A stretch of 47,226 bases of DNA from JAVXCQ01 sp036659415 (GCA_036659415.1 JAVXCQ010000018.1:1-47226), one strand, 5' to 3'. Shown: positions 17,539 to 26,685, numbered from the stretch's first letter. A program made the numbers and translations. Notes: a model not told the origin generated them from the sequence alone.

Positions 17539-20361
17539 ATGCAAAATTACAAAACCATAGCAAGAATTTTGTCGGCACTAGTACTTTTAGCCCTCATCGT
17601 AGGTGTTATTTATGATTTCTCCACCACCTTACATCACACGTTAACCCAAGACGTTTATCAAACATTAACTAATGTTTCGCTGGATTACAACAAATCTTTT
17701 GCTAATCGCCTCGCTGCTGACACTAGAACGCTCAAAATGTTAGCAGACGTCCTAGGCACTGTGGATAGCACTCAAAATCAAAAAGAACCGCTCCAGCTTA
17801 TTTTACAAAAAGCCGTAGTAAACAGCGGCTTTAGCAAAGTCGTAGTTGCAGATGTTCAGGGCAGAAGCTATTCCAGCGAGGATAAATTAGTAGACGTCAC
17901 GCACCGCCCCTATTTTAAGCAAGCACTGCAAGGACAAACGATAATCAGTGAACCCCTCATCGACCTCGTCACCGGTGAGGAAAGCCTGTTTTTGGTAGTA
18001 CCAATTTACAAGCAAAGCGACATTGTCGGGGTACTATTTGGCACCTATCCTTTGTCCACCGGTGGCTCGCAGTTACTGGCTTTTTCTAACCACGGCGATG
18101 CCTATGGTTTTATCGTGGCCCCTGACGGCAAAGTCATTCTTGCCAGCACCCATGCGGATAAACTAACTGCCGAAAAAAACTTATTCGACGTTTTTACAAA
18201 AGCTGATTTGCCCAATTTCTCGTTAGCAGAGCTACAAACCGCTATGATTGGCGGCGCAAGCAACAGCTTTACTTTATCCTATAACGGTCAAAGACGCTTG
18301 GCGAGCTTTGCACCCACTGGAATTAACAACTGGTATACTTTTAGCGTGTCTTCCGATGCGCTCATGCTCGAACAAGAACAAGCTACGCAGCAAATGGTTG
18401 GGCAACTCTTGCTCAAGCTGGCAGCTATCAGTCTCTCCCTCCTAATTTGGATTATTTTATGGAATTGGCGACATAATAAAGCCATGCTGGCCGCCAGCCA
18501 AAAATATCAAGCGTTACTCACCAATATTGATGGTGGTATGGTCATCGCCAATCACGCCACCTCTTTGGAGGCTGTCGTGGCAACTGAGGTTAGTCCTGGT
18601 TTTACGGCAATGACTGGGTACACTTTGAAAAGTTTGCAGGAGCTATACCGTGGCCGTTATTTCAACCTGATTTTAGAAGAAGAGCGAGCAGCTGTTTTTG
18701 CCGATTATCTAAAGCAAGTTGCCCTCGGTAATACCTATCGGCTCTCATATCGCCTGCACAAAAAAGACGGTTCCCTCCTGTGGGTTATGGATAGCGGCTA
18801 TATCATGCGAGATAGCAAGGGTGCTCATAATCATTGCTTAATTACTGATATCGCCAGCATCAAAAAGCAAGAAGATGCTCTGCGCCGTAGTGAAGAACGT
18901 TTTTCGCTGGCCATCAATGCCTCCAGTGGTAGCTTGTTTGAAATTGATTTACAAAAGCAACTTTGTGCCCATTTCGATAATGCGGAACGGATTTTCGGCG
19001 TGCCGGCAGAAAAGCTCTTAGCAGCCACCAAGGCCTTTTCCTCCTTGCCCTATGCCACTTTCGTCAGTGCCCTTATAAACTATTTTGTGCTTCCGGAGGA
19101 TCAGCTCTGCTTAAGGCAGGCTCTCGCCAAAACTTGGAAAAAAGAACCTGCTAGTTTAGAAGCAAGACTCCGCAAATTTGATAACAGCTATTTGTGGTGC
19201 CGGCTTGATTTATATTTAAGCTTTGATGCCTATGGCGTCCCAGTACGCTTAGTCGGTTTCATTTCCGATATTGATGATATCAAAAAGCAGTCAGAATTGT
19301 TGGCGACCAAAGTCCAAACCGATCCCATGACCGGATTATATAACAAAGTTGCCTTTAGTGCTTACGTAGAGCAATTATTAAAGGGCTTCCCCCTAGAGCG
19401 TCATGCCCTCATTATTTTAGACATTGACAATTTCAAAGGAATTAACGATACCTATGGTCATACCTTTGGTGACATTATTTTAATTGAAGCCTGTACTAAA
19501 TTACGGTATTTGTTCCCGGAGCAAGATTTTCTAGGGCGTATGGGAGGCGATGAGTTTGCAATTTTCATGCGCAACATTGCTAGTATAGACAGTGTCCTTA
19601 AAAAAGCAACGGAATTAAACGCTACTTTTCGCCAAACCTATACCAATGAAAAAAAATCCTACCATATTTCTTGCAGTATGGGCATCTTCTTGGTTGAAAA
19701 TAATCACGACGATTTTGCCACGCTATTTCACAAAGCTGACGCTGCTCTCTATCAGGCTAAAGCCCAAGGCAAGAACCAATTTGTGCTTTATCAAGAACAA
19801 TATGCAAAAAACTATCCCCTCCAAACCAGCAGAAGTAAAAATGAAAAATTGCAAAATTTAAAAACTACTCGTAGTATTGAAGCACAAATTTTTGAATTAC
19901 TGTATTCCGCTAAAGATTTTGCTCTAGGTGTTAATTTGGCACTAGCGACCATCGGTCAGTACTACCACCTTTGCCGCATTGCTATTTTCAAAAATTCCCC
20001 CGACAATCTCACAGCGACTAATACCTATGAATGGTGTAGCACCGGCGTCTGCCCTAACCTCACCCGCTTACAAAATGTAAAGCTAACCTCTGGTAACGAA
20101 GCTTTCTTGGACTCCTTTAACCAAAACGGCCTGTTAGCTTGTAGTGATGTGCGTGAATTATCCCCTTATTGCAGACAGCTTTTAGAAACCTATCATGTGC
20201 TGTCCTGTTTGCAAATCACTATGATGAGTGCAGGCAAAATCAATGGCTTTATCAGCTTTAGCGAATGTCGTAATACTCGCGAGTGGACCTTGGAAGAAAC
20301 GGAAAAACTAACTTTGCTGACCCAAATTATCAGTATGTTCCTATCTAAAAAAACTAACTAG
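17539..20361 (+). CDS. Membrane diguanylate cyclase: dCACHE-PAS-PAS-GGDEF-GAF
   Basis: A 940-aa inner-membrane sensor. TM1 spans about 9-27, an extracytoplasmic double-CACHE-like region 30-285, and TM2 about 288-309. Two PAS domains follow (about 320-445 and 450-590), then a GGDEF domain with GRMGGDEF (G669-F673), then a GAF-like C-terminal domain (about 780-938). GGDEF enzymes make cyclic-di-GMP from two GTP. The inhibitory RxxD site, 9 residues before GGDEF, reads PEQD (660-663), so product inhibition is probably lost. GTGAGGTGA precedes the ATG. It has its own promoter and a terminator after it. The next gene is a close paralogue. Confidence 0.9.
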   Translation: MQNYKTIARILSALVLLALIVGVIYDFSTTLHHTLTQDVYQTLTNVSLDYNKSFANRLAADTRTLKMLADVLGTVDSTQNQKEPLQLILQKAVVNSGFSKVVVADVQGRSYSSEDKLVDVTHRPYFKQALQGQTIISEPLIDLVTGEESLFLVVPIYKQSDIVGVLFGTYPLSTGGSQLLAFSNHGDAYGFIVAPDGKVILASTHADKLTAEKNLFDVFTKADLPNFSLAELQTAMIGGASNSFTLSYNGQRRLASFAPTGINNWYTFSVSSDALMLEQEQATQQMVGQLLLKLAAISLSLLIWIILWNWRHNKAMLAASQKYQALLTNIDGGMVIANHATSLEAVVATEVSPGFTAMTGYTLKSLQELYRGRYFNLILEEERAAVFADYLKQVALGNTYRLSYRLHKKDGSLLWVMDSGYIMRDSKGAHNHCLITDIASIKKQEDALRRSEERFSLAINASSGSLFEIDLQKQLCAHFDNAERIFGVPAEKLLAATKAFSSLPYATFVSALINYFVLPEDQLCLRQALAKTWKKEPASLEARLRKFDNSYLWCRLDLYLSFDAYGVPVRLVGFISDIDDIKKQSELLATKVQTDPMTGLYNKVAFSAYVEQLLKGFPLERHALIILDIDNFKGINDTYGHTFGDIILIEACTKLRYLFPEQDFLGRMGGDEFAIFMRNIASIDSVLKKATELNATFRQTYTNEKKSYHISCSMGIFLVENNHDDFATLFHKADAALYQAKAQGKNQFVLYQEQYAKNYPLQTSRSKNEKLQNLKTTRSIEAQIFELLYSAKDFALGVNLALATIGQYYHLCRIAIFKNSPDNLTATNTYEWCSTGVCPNLTRLQNVKLTSGNEAFLDSFNQNGLLACSDVRELSPYCRQLLETYHVLSCLQITMMSAGKINGFISFSECRNTREWTLEETEKLTLLTQIISMFLSKKTN

Positions 20362-20370
20362 CACACCCCT

Positions 20371-20412
20371 AACGACTACTGTACTCTTACCCCCAGAGTG
20401 CAGTAGTCGTTT
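20371..20412 (+). terminator. Intrinsic terminator between the two cyclase genes
   Basis: ACGACTACTGTACTCT pairs with AGAGTGCAGTAGTCGT (one wobble) and is followed by TTTATTTTT. Confidence 0.88.
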
Positions 20413-20479
20413 ATTTTTCCTGCCACCCCCTCCATTACAGCAGCCTTACCACCAGCACTTCTTTCAAAGCTGTAATGCG

Positions 20480-20508
20480 TTGGCTTTATTTTTTAAACGT
20501 AGTATAAT
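20480..20508 (+). promoter_or_regulatory. Promoter of the second diguanylate cyclase gene
   Basis: TTGGCT (20480-20485), a 17-nt spacer and a perfect TATAAT (20503-20508) lie 45 nt upstream of the ATG. Confidence 0.7.
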
Positions 20509-20553
20509 AACTGTAAATCAAAGTAATTATAGGTAATTAAAGGGGGCCGTGTT

Positions 20554-23500
20554 ATGCGACACCAAAAAAATATTGTTAGACTATTCTTGCTACTGGCACT
20601 AAGCGTACTAGTAGTCGGCACCATTTGGGATTTTTCCCGTCAATTACAGCGTACTTTAACTAATGAAACTTACCAGACACTTGCCGATGTTTCCATAGAT
20701 TACAATAAGGCTTTTGCAGAACGCATTACTTCTGATGTGAGAACGCTCAAAATTCTTGCCGTCAGCTTGGAAAGTCTGGAAAACGTGGATCAAGACGATA
20801 TCGTCCCCATCTTAAAAAAAGCAGTGGTTCACGGTGGTTTTACCAAAGTCGTAGTTGCCAATGCACAAGGTATGAGCTGCTCTAATGAAGGCAGATTGGT
20901 AGAAGTTACGCACCGTGACTATTTTAAACAAGCCATGCTGGGTCGCACAACTGTTAGCAACCCACTTGCGGATGCCGTTAATGGTGAAAAAGTCATCATC
21001 ATTTCCGTCCCCCTGCTAAAAAACGATACCACCATTGGTGCTCTTTTTGGAATCTATCCTTTAGCTACTGCCAGTTTTGAACTCTTAGACTTTACCTATT
21101 ACAGTGAAGGCTACGGTTTTATTGTGGCTCCTAATGGTAATATTGTCCTAGCTGCCGAACACACGGAGCGTTTGTCCAATGAGCAAAATCTCTTTTCCTT
21201 TTTTGCCAAAACCGAGCTACAAAACGTTTCTCTCGCAGAAATACAAACTGCTATTAATCAAGGGGAAAGCAAAAGTTTCGCTTTTACCTATAATGGCAAA
21301 AAACGTTTCGTCAGTTTCATGCCCGCAGGCGTTAATGATTGGTATACCTTTAGTATTGCCTCTGACTCCCTCATGCGCCTCCAAGAAGCTAAAACTCGTC
21401 AAATCGTGCTTGAACTTGTGACGAAGCTGGCACTAATTGGTCTTTTCCTAGTTTTGTGGCTTGTTTGGTGGAATAGACGACATAATAAGGCCATCGTCGC
21501 TGCCAGCCAACAATATCAATCCCTCCTCTCCCATATTAACGGTGGTATGATTGTCGCCATCCATTCTAAAGTAGCCGAAGGTACAATTGTTACCTATGCC
21601 AGCCCCGGCTTTACCGCAATGACCGGCTATACTTTGGAAGATATTAAAACCCTGTACCAAGGGTGCTATCTTAATATTATCTTAGAAGAAGATCGCAAGC
21701 AGGTCTTTGCTATTTATTTAGAACAGCTGACACATGGCAATACCTATTGGATGCCTTATCGCTTGCACAAAAAAGACGGTTCCTTCCTTTGGGTCATGGA
21801 CAATGGCTATTTGGTGGAAGACGCTAACGGTCTACATAATCACAGTATTATTACGGATATCACCGTTATTAAAAAACAAGAAGAAGCTTTGCGCTTAAGC
21901 GAGAAACGTTTTTCTGTGGCAATCAATGCTTCCAGTGGTACTTTGTTTGAAGTGGATTTGAAAAAGCAGTTGTACACTCATTTTGAAAATTCAGAACGCA
22001 TTTTTGGAACTTCCGCTACCCAGCTCTTGGCTGACACCAGTGCTTTTGCCTCCCTCTCCCATGAGGACTTTGTGGCTGCTGTTACTAGGTATTTTTTCCA
22101 CCCCGCAGACCAGCTGCTCACCCAAAAAGCCTTGGCAGCCGTCCTCATTAGCACCACCACCAGCTACGAAGCTAGGCTGCGCCGCTTTGATGGCAGTTAC
22201 CTCTGGTGTCATGTCGATTTGAGTTTAAGTTTTGATGAGTTTGGTGCACCTGCTAGTTTAATTGGCTTTATTTCAGATATAGATGAGATTAAAAAGCAGT
22301 CAGAGCTACTGGCAAACAAGGTACAAGCTGATCCAATGACCGGTCTGTACAACAAAATTGCGATTGCTACCCTGTCCAATGAAATGCTCAAAAATACTGC
22401 TCATGTACAACACGCACTCATCCTTTTAGACATTGATAACTTTAAAGGCATTAATGATACCCTAGGTCATGCTTTCGGCGACTTGGTGCTTATTGAAATC
22501 AGTACCAAGCTCAAAAATTCTTTCCGGGACAATGATTTGGTAGGACGCCTAGGTGGGGACGAATTTGTAATTTTTATGAAAAACGTGGCCGGCGTCAATA
22601 GTGTCCTCAAAAAGGTAACGGAATTATCCGCCGCTTTCCGGCAGACCTATAGTGGTGAAAAAGATGCTTATACCATCTCTTGCAGTATGGGCGTCGTCAT
22701 GGTAAAAGACCCGCACGAAAGCTTTGCCGCTTTATGCCGCAAAGCCGACGCTGCCCTCTATCAAGCTAAACGCAATGGTAAAGACCAGTTTGTCCTCTAT
22801 CAAGAAGACCAAGCTGACAGTTATCCCCTGCAAAACACGCGTACTGACGATGAAGAATTGCAAAATCTGAAAACCACCCATAGCATTGAGGGTCAGATTT
22901 TTGAATTGCTCTACACCTCCAAAGATTTTAATCTCACCATTAATATGGCGTTAGCCGCTATTGGTCAACAATACCATGTCAGCCGTGTTGCCATCTTTGA
23001 AAATGACGAAAACGACCTAACTACCAGCAATACCTACGAATGGTGTAACGAGGGCATTATCCCCGGTCTTAGTCACTTGCAGCAAGTACCGTTAACCTCT
23101 GGCTCTAGTTCTATCTTTGACAGTTTCGACCACAATGGCCTCCTGTATTGTAGTGACGTCAAAGAATTACCGGCGTATTTCCGAGAAGCCCTTGCTCTCC
23201 ATAATATGCTTTCCACCCTGCAAGTAACCATCGTCAATGATGAAAAAGTCTGTGGTTTCATCGGTTTTGGTGAATGCAAAGGCTACAGAGTCTGGACGGC
23301 AGAAGAAGTTGAGAAGCTTGCCTTCCTTTCCAAAGTCCTCAGTGTCTTCCTTTTCAAGAAAAAAGCAGAGGTTACTTTGCTGGAAAACCTTCATACTCGG
23401 CTCAAGATTTTAGATGTGCTCCCAGATTATATCTGTGTAATCAATCCGGAAACCCATATGTTAGTCTACGCCAATAGCAAAATGCAGCAGCTTTTCCCTA

Positions 23501-23727
23501 ACGTCAAGCCCGATGCTTTTTGTTTCAGAACCCTCCACGGCGGCAACAGTGAGCCTTGTACAGTCTGTCTTGCAGAATTTATCGCCCGTGGCGAAACTGA
23601 TAATTTGGAAATTCTCAGCGAAGATCATGCTTTGAGCCTAAAAGTCAATGTTTTGTCCATCAATTGGATTAACGATAAGAAAATGGTCCTTTTGTATGGC
23701 ACGGATGAAAATCACTGCCAACTATAA
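20554..23727 (+). CDS. Membrane diguanylate cyclase: dCACHE-PAS-PAS-GGDEF-GAF-PAS(Cys)
   Basis: A 1057-aa paralogue of the preceding gene, collinear over its whole length: TM1 about 10-25, CACHE-like sensor, TM2 about 285-308, two PAS domains, GGDEF (GRLGGDEF, near residue 667) and GAF-like domain. It differs in two ways. The RxxD inhibitory site is intact (RDND). There is also an extra PAS-like domain of about 110 residues at the C-terminus, with cysteines C990, C1002 and C1005 (CFRTLHGG...PCTVC), like those in two proteins of the 32-45 kb cluster. The product is cyclic-di-GMP. AGGGGG precedes the ATG. It has a separate promoter, so the two paralogues can be controlled independently. Confidence 0.9.
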   Translation: MRHQKNIVRLFLLLALSVLVVGTIWDFSRQLQRTLTNETYQTLADVSIDYNKAFAERITSDVRTLKILAVSLESLENVDQDDIVPILKKAVVHGGFTKVVVANAQGMSCSNEGRLVEVTHRDYFKQAMLGRTTVSNPLADAVNGEKVIIISVPLLKNDTTIGALFGIYPLATASFELLDFTYYSEGYGFIVAPNGNIVLAAEHTERLSNEQNLFSFFAKTELQNVSLAEIQTAINQGESKSFAFTYNGKKRFVSFMPAGVNDWYTFSIASDSLMRLQEAKTRQIVLELVTKLALIGLFLVLWLVWWNRRHNKAIVAASQQYQSLLSHINGGMIVAIHSKVAEGTIVTYASPGFTAMTGYTLEDIKTLYQGCYLNIILEEDRKQVFAIYLEQLTHGNTYWMPYRLHKKDGSFLWVMDNGYLVEDANGLHNHSIITDITVIKKQEEALRLSEKRFSVAINASSGTLFEVDLKKQLYTHFENSERIFGTSATQLLADTSAFASLSHEDFVAAVTRYFFHPADQLLTQKALAAVLISTTTSYEARLRRFDGSYLWCHVDLSLSFDEFGAPASLIGFISDIDEIKKQSELLANKVQADPMTGLYNKIAIATLSNEMLKNTAHVQHALILLDIDNFKGINDTLGHAFGDLVLIEISTKLKNSFRDNDLVGRLGGDEFVIFMKNVAGVNSVLKKVTELSAAFRQTYSGEKDAYTISCSMGVVMVKDPHESFAALCRKADAALYQAKRNGKDQFVLYQEDQADSYPLQNTRTDDEELQNLKTTHSIEGQIFELLYTSKDFNLTINMALAAIGQQYHVSRVAIFENDENDLTTSNTYEWCNEGIIPGLSHLQQVPLTSGSSSIFDSFDHNGLLYCSDVKELPAYFREALALHNMLSTLQVTIVNDEKVCGFIGFGECKGYRVWTAEEVEKLAFLSKVLSVFLFKKKAEVTLLENLHTRLKILDVLPDYICVINPETHMLVYANSKMQQLFPNVKPDAFCFRTLHGGNSEPCTVCLAEFIARGETDNLEILSEDHALSLKVNVLSINWINDKKMVLLYGTDENHCQL

Positions 23728-23741
23728 GTTGACCAGAAAAT

Positions 23742-23784
23742 AAAACAGCGACGTTACCCACTAAGTGGGTAACGTCGCTGTTTT
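23742..23784. terminator. Bidirectional terminator
   Basis: A perfect 20-bp stem (23742-23761 with 23765-23784) with a 3-nt loop and T4 on each side. It serves the convergent cyclase gene and the 111-aa gene. Confidence 0.9.
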
Positions 23785-23796
23785 GGTAGGTAGGAC

Positions 23797-24132
23797 TCAA
23801 CTAGAGCGCAAGCCTTCCCAGGTCATAACCAGTAGCGCCTGGTACACTGCGGTTTCACGTTCAGTATTAGTGGTGTCCTTGGACAAGCGTTCAAACACAG
23901 TTAGTGCTACTCTTTTAATTTTTTTCGTCAACCCGTGTTGGCGTACACCATGTGCTTTGACCGATTGCGTAACACCGTCTAACACCGCTAAAGTAGCTTT
24001 TTTCCCCTCCGCCGTTAACTCCTCAGAGGTTCTAATTTTTTCTCTTATAACTGCGGCTAGCTCCAAAAATTCCTCCGCACCCATTTCTTGTGGTGCAGAG
24101 CCTTGTGCTGTCGCTACTTTTTCCTCGGTCAT
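23797..24132 (-). CDS. Hypothetical helical 111-aa protein
   Basis: I do not recognise a family. The product looks all-helical and soluble, with a polar N-terminus (MTEEKVATAQGSAPQEM) followed by charged amphipathic helices and a basic stretch (HGLTKKIKRVALTVFERLSK). It has no Cys, signal peptide or membrane segment. The ATG has GGAGG 8 nt upstream, and a strong terminator lies 12 nt after the stop, so it is a believable gene. It starts 72 nt after the alpha/beta hydrolase gene on the same strand and could share its transcript. No function can be assigned. Confidence 0.7.
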   Translation of the reverse strand: MTEEKVATAQGSAPQEMGAEEFLELAAVIREKIRTSEELTAEGKKATLAVLDGVTQSVKAHGVRQHGLTKKIKRVALTVFERLSKDTTNTERETAVYQALLVMTWEGLRSS

Positions 24133-24204
24133 CTCTCAGCCCTCCATTAATTATCTTTTTGGCTTTTTTATTATACCACACCTCACCTGCAATACCGGTT
24201 TAGG

Positions 24205-25032
24205 CTACAGACTCTTGGCAAAAGTAAGTACCGCTTGATTAAATTTCTCTGCCACCAAATAAAAGAAAAGGTGTCCACCAGTTTGAAAAGGCACAAACTG
24301 CCCTTGAGGTATTTGCGCCGCTATCTGTCGTCCCTGCTCAATGCTGGCAGGAAAAATCTGACTATTGGCAGCCAAAACTAACGTTGGCACCGTAATCGTT
24401 GGTAGAACATCAGTGAAGTCACCATAAGCATACGCCGAATAAAGGGCAATCCCAATATAGGGCGGTAATTTCATGCACTCTGCATTAATCCACTGAGTAT
24501 TTGCTTCTTGCACGCCCTCAGGGAACATTTTTTTAACAAAACCATCAACAAAACCCTGCTGATCCGCTAGCAACGCACTAACCATCCCATTAAAAGCTTC
24601 GGCATTATGCTCCCGCAAGCCGTGAGAATTCCACGGTGCCGCCCCCATGGGAAACGGTGTCATATCAATAAGCCCCAGACCGGCCAAACGACTGTCTTGC
24701 TTAAATTGCCTCCAATAAGCTAGTAACAGCGGTCCACCCAAAGACCAGCCCATCAAAAGGACCTCGTGCAAATCAAGGTACACCAATAATTCCCGCACAT
24801 CTTGGGCTAAACGTTCTAGGGTATAACCCTGTAGTCCCTTGGAAGATTTACCATGTCCCCGTAAATCCAAAGTTATGACTTGAAATTGCGCCTGTAAACC
24901 TGCTACGTTGCGAGCATAAAATTTACTGGAACAGGACCACCCATGTACCAAAACCACCGGTTGTCCTTCCCCTGCCACTTCGTAGTAAATAGTCGCTTGG
25001 TCACTGGTTTGTAAATAGCCGCTAACTGCCAC
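24205..25032 (-). CDS. Alpha/beta hydrolase
   Basis: A 275-aa cytosolic alpha/beta hydrolase. The oxyanion-hole motif is LVHGWSCSS. The nucleophile elbow is GWSLGG (Ser97). DLRGHGKS and LIDMTPFP are typical of the haloperoxidase/esterase branch. The catalytic His is probably in GGHLFFY (about 254). The usual acid after strand 7 is not obvious (ANSQIFP); the Asp of LIDMTP may take that role, as in some relatives. The substrate is unknown; esters or lactones are possible. The gene is divergent from the queuosine-salvage pair and has no visible functional link with it. Confidence 0.88.
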   Translation of the reverse strand: MAVSGYLQTSDQATIYYEVAGEGQPVVLVHGWSCSSKFYARNVAGLQAQFQVITLDLRGHGKSSKGLQGYTLERLAQDVRELLVYLDLHEVLLMGWSLGGPLLLAYWRQFKQDSRLAGLGLIDMTPFPMGAAPWNSHGLREHNAEAFNGMVSALLADQQGFVDGFVKKMFPEGVQEANTQWINAECMKLPPYIGIALYSAYAYGDFTDVLPTITVPTLVLAANSQIFPASIEQGRQIAAQIPQGQFVPFQTGGHLFFYLVAEKFNQAVLTFAKSL

Positions 25033-25134
25033 TTTGCTCCCCCCTAATAATACCTTTAATAATAACTACTTCTCTATAGGAGGGTTTTTTCCTGCTAACT
25101 TAAAAAATCCCCCTCTTAAAACTAATAACTTTTG

Positions 25135-25143
25135 TGCTATAAT
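25135..25143 (+). promoter_or_regulatory. Extended -10 promoter of the queuosine-salvage pair
   Basis: TGC followed directly by TATAAT (25138-25143) forms an extended -10. The -35 is weak (TTAAAA about 16 nt upstream). Transcription would start near 25150, just before the riboswitch-like fold. Confidence 0.6.
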
Positions 25144-25161
25144 AACGTCATAATCAAATTT

Positions 25162-25204
25162 GGGAGTTTTGCCTTTGCTACCCTCCCTTAAAAACAAAAA
25201 GGAG
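25162..25204 (+). promoter_or_regulatory. Probable preQ1-I-type riboswitch controlling translation
   Basis: The leader can fold as a compact H-type pseudoknot. P1 pairs GGGAG (25162-25166) with CTCCC (25183-25187). P2 pairs loop bases CCTTT (25172-25176) with AAAGG (25198-25202). The connecting tail is A-rich (TTAAAAACAA), and a C precedes the 3' strand of P1, as in preQ1-I aptamers. P2 includes the AAGGAG ribosome binding site, so ligand binding would block translation. The downstream genes are a queuosine-precursor transporter and a radical SAM enzyme, which fits. The first loop is longer than in the classic Bacillus and Thermoanaerobacter examples, so this is a strong candidate and not a certainty. 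Confidence 0.65.
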
Positions 25205-25215
25205 ACTTGTTACCT

Positions 25216-25929
25216 ATGGAACGTTATGGAATAATTACTGAGAAAAACCCCCGCGAAATTGTACTTTTACGTGGAAGCGGTTGTTTTTGGCGACGTTGCC
25301 GCTTCTGCGATTATCATCTAGACTGCTCCGCCGACACTGACGCCAACGCCAATTTAAACCAAAGCATTTTAAACCAGGTTACCGGACGTTTTGGTATTTT
25401 AGAGGTTATTAATTCCGGCAGTCTGCCCGAACTAGATGCAGCGACCTTAGAGGCCATTCGTGCCTGCGCGGTACGTTGCCACCTTAAACAGCTCCACTTT
25501 GAAGCCCATTACCATTATGTAGCACAATTGCCAACTTGGCGGACTTTTTTCGCCCAAGTCGGCCTCACCACCAAAATTAAAATTGGTGTAGAAACCTTTG
25601 ACGAAGATTTTCGTGAACGTGTACTCTGCAAGGGAATGGGCTTCGTTAGTCCCGCCACCCTGGCTCAAAATTTTGAAGAATGCTGTTTGCTCTTTGGTTT
25701 GACCGGACAAACCTTAACCTCTATGAAGCGAGATATCGCTCTCGGCCTAGAACATTTTGAACGCCTCTGTATTAACCTGATGCAAGCTAATACTGCCCCC
25801 CTCCAACCGGACGCCGCAGTCTTACGCTTGTTTATGGAGAAGCTTTATCCCCAATGCGTTGCCAATCCCCGCATTGACCTGCTTTTGAACAATACAGATT
25901 TTGGCGTAGGCGGTGCCGACCATGAGTAA
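25216..25929 (+). CDS. Radical SAM-type protein, candidate queuine lyase (QueL-like)
   Basis: A 237-aa protein with a cysteine cluster near the N-terminus, GCFWRRCRFCDYHLDC. Spacing is C-x4-C-x2-C (C23, C28, C31), one residue longer than the usual radical SAM C-x3-C-x2-C. A GxE-like KIGVETFDE strand follows. Known gut-bacterial QueL enzymes are a radical SAM subgroup that releases preQ1 from queuine. The pairing with a YhhQ-type transporter and a preQ1-like riboswitch suggests that role here, by inference. The frame could open at TTG 25207, too close to AAGGAG, so I take ATG 25216. It overlaps the transporter start by 8 nt. Confidence 0.7.
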   Translation: MERYGIITEKNPREIVLLRGSGCFWRRCRFCDYHLDCSADTDANANLNQSILNQVTGRFGILEVINSGSLPELDAATLEAIRACAVRCHLKQLHFEAHYHYVAQLPTWRTFFAQVGLTTKIKIGVETFDEDFRERVLCKGMGFVSPATLAQNFEECCLLFGLTGQTLTSMKRDIALGLEHFERLCINLMQANTAPLQPDAAVLRLFMEKLYPQCVANPRIDLLLNNTDFGVGGADHE

Positions 25930-26620
25930 TGAAAGTCTTCTAATTCTCAATATTCTTGTCATCTATGGTGGCATTCTTGTTTTCTACAAACTTTTTGGCC
26001 ATGCCGGCCTTTTGTGCTGGACGGTCTTTGCCACCATCGCCGCTAATATCGAAGTAATGATTCTCATTAATGCTTTCTCTTTGGAGCAAACCCTAGGTAA
26101 TGTTGTTTTTGCCTCTACCTTTATTGTCACTGATATTCTCAGTGAAGTCAGCGGCAAGAAAAAAGCCAATGAAGCGGTTAACATGGGGGTCATGGTTTCT
26201 GCTATGTTCATCGTAGTCAGCCAGCTGTGGCTACTCTACACGCCGAGCGCTAACGACCATATTTTCCCCCATATTCAAGCAGTGTTTTCTAATACACCAC
26301 GCATGATGATTTCGGGGCTTGTGGTCTATTCCATCGTCCAACGTTTTGACGTTTGGCTTTACCATCATCTGTGGTCGCTAACCGCAAAACATACCGGCAA
26401 TCCTCATAGCTACCTATGGCTACGCAATAATGCTGCCACCCTAATTTCCCAAGCTCTTAATGCGGTGCTCTTTACCTATGGCGCCTTTTACGGTACTTAT
26501 GATAATGCCACCTTGGTCGATATTATTTTAACCAGTTACTGTGTCTTTATCGTGACCAGCCTGGCTGATACACCCGTCCTTTATTGGGCACGTAAAATTA
26601 AACCTCTAACAAACGACTAA
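25922..26620 (+). CDS. Queuosine precursor transporter (YhhQ/QPTR family)
   Basis: About 232 aa with six to seven hydrophobic segments. The family signature is VFASTFIVTDILSEVSGKKKANEAV. Conserved RNNAATLISQ and SYCVFIVTSLADTPVLY follow. YhhQ-type proteins import preQ0, preQ1 or queuine, precursors for tRNA queuosine. The ATG at 25922 overlaps the previous stop and is 8 nt from AGGCGGTG; a GTG at 25913 is the alternative start. Overlap with the radical SAM gene implies coupled translation and one salvage module: import, then conversion to preQ1. A bidirectional terminator follows. Confidence 0.9.
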   Translation: MSNESLLILNILVIYGGILVFYKLFGHAGLLCWTVFATIAANIEVMILINAFSLEQTLGNVVFASTFIVTDILSEVSGKKKANEAVNMGVMVSAMFIVVSQLWLLYTPSANDHIFPHIQAVFSNTPRMMISGLVVYSIVQRFDVWLYHHLWSLTAKHTGNPHSYLWLRNNAATLISQALNAVLFTYGAFYGTYDNATLVDIILTSYCVFIVTSLADTPVLYWARKIKPLTND

Positions 26621-26623
26621 AAT

Positions 26624-26661
26624 AAACACCACGACAACGCTCCTGCGTTGTCGTGGTGTTT
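26624..26661. terminator. Bidirectional terminator
   Basis: A perfect 17-bp stem (26624-26640 with 26645-26661) with a 4-nt loop. T-rich runs lie on both sides. It serves the transporter gene and the convergent SH3 protein gene. Confidence 0.9.
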
Positions 26662-26685
26662 TATAATTTTAATAGTTTAATAGTT

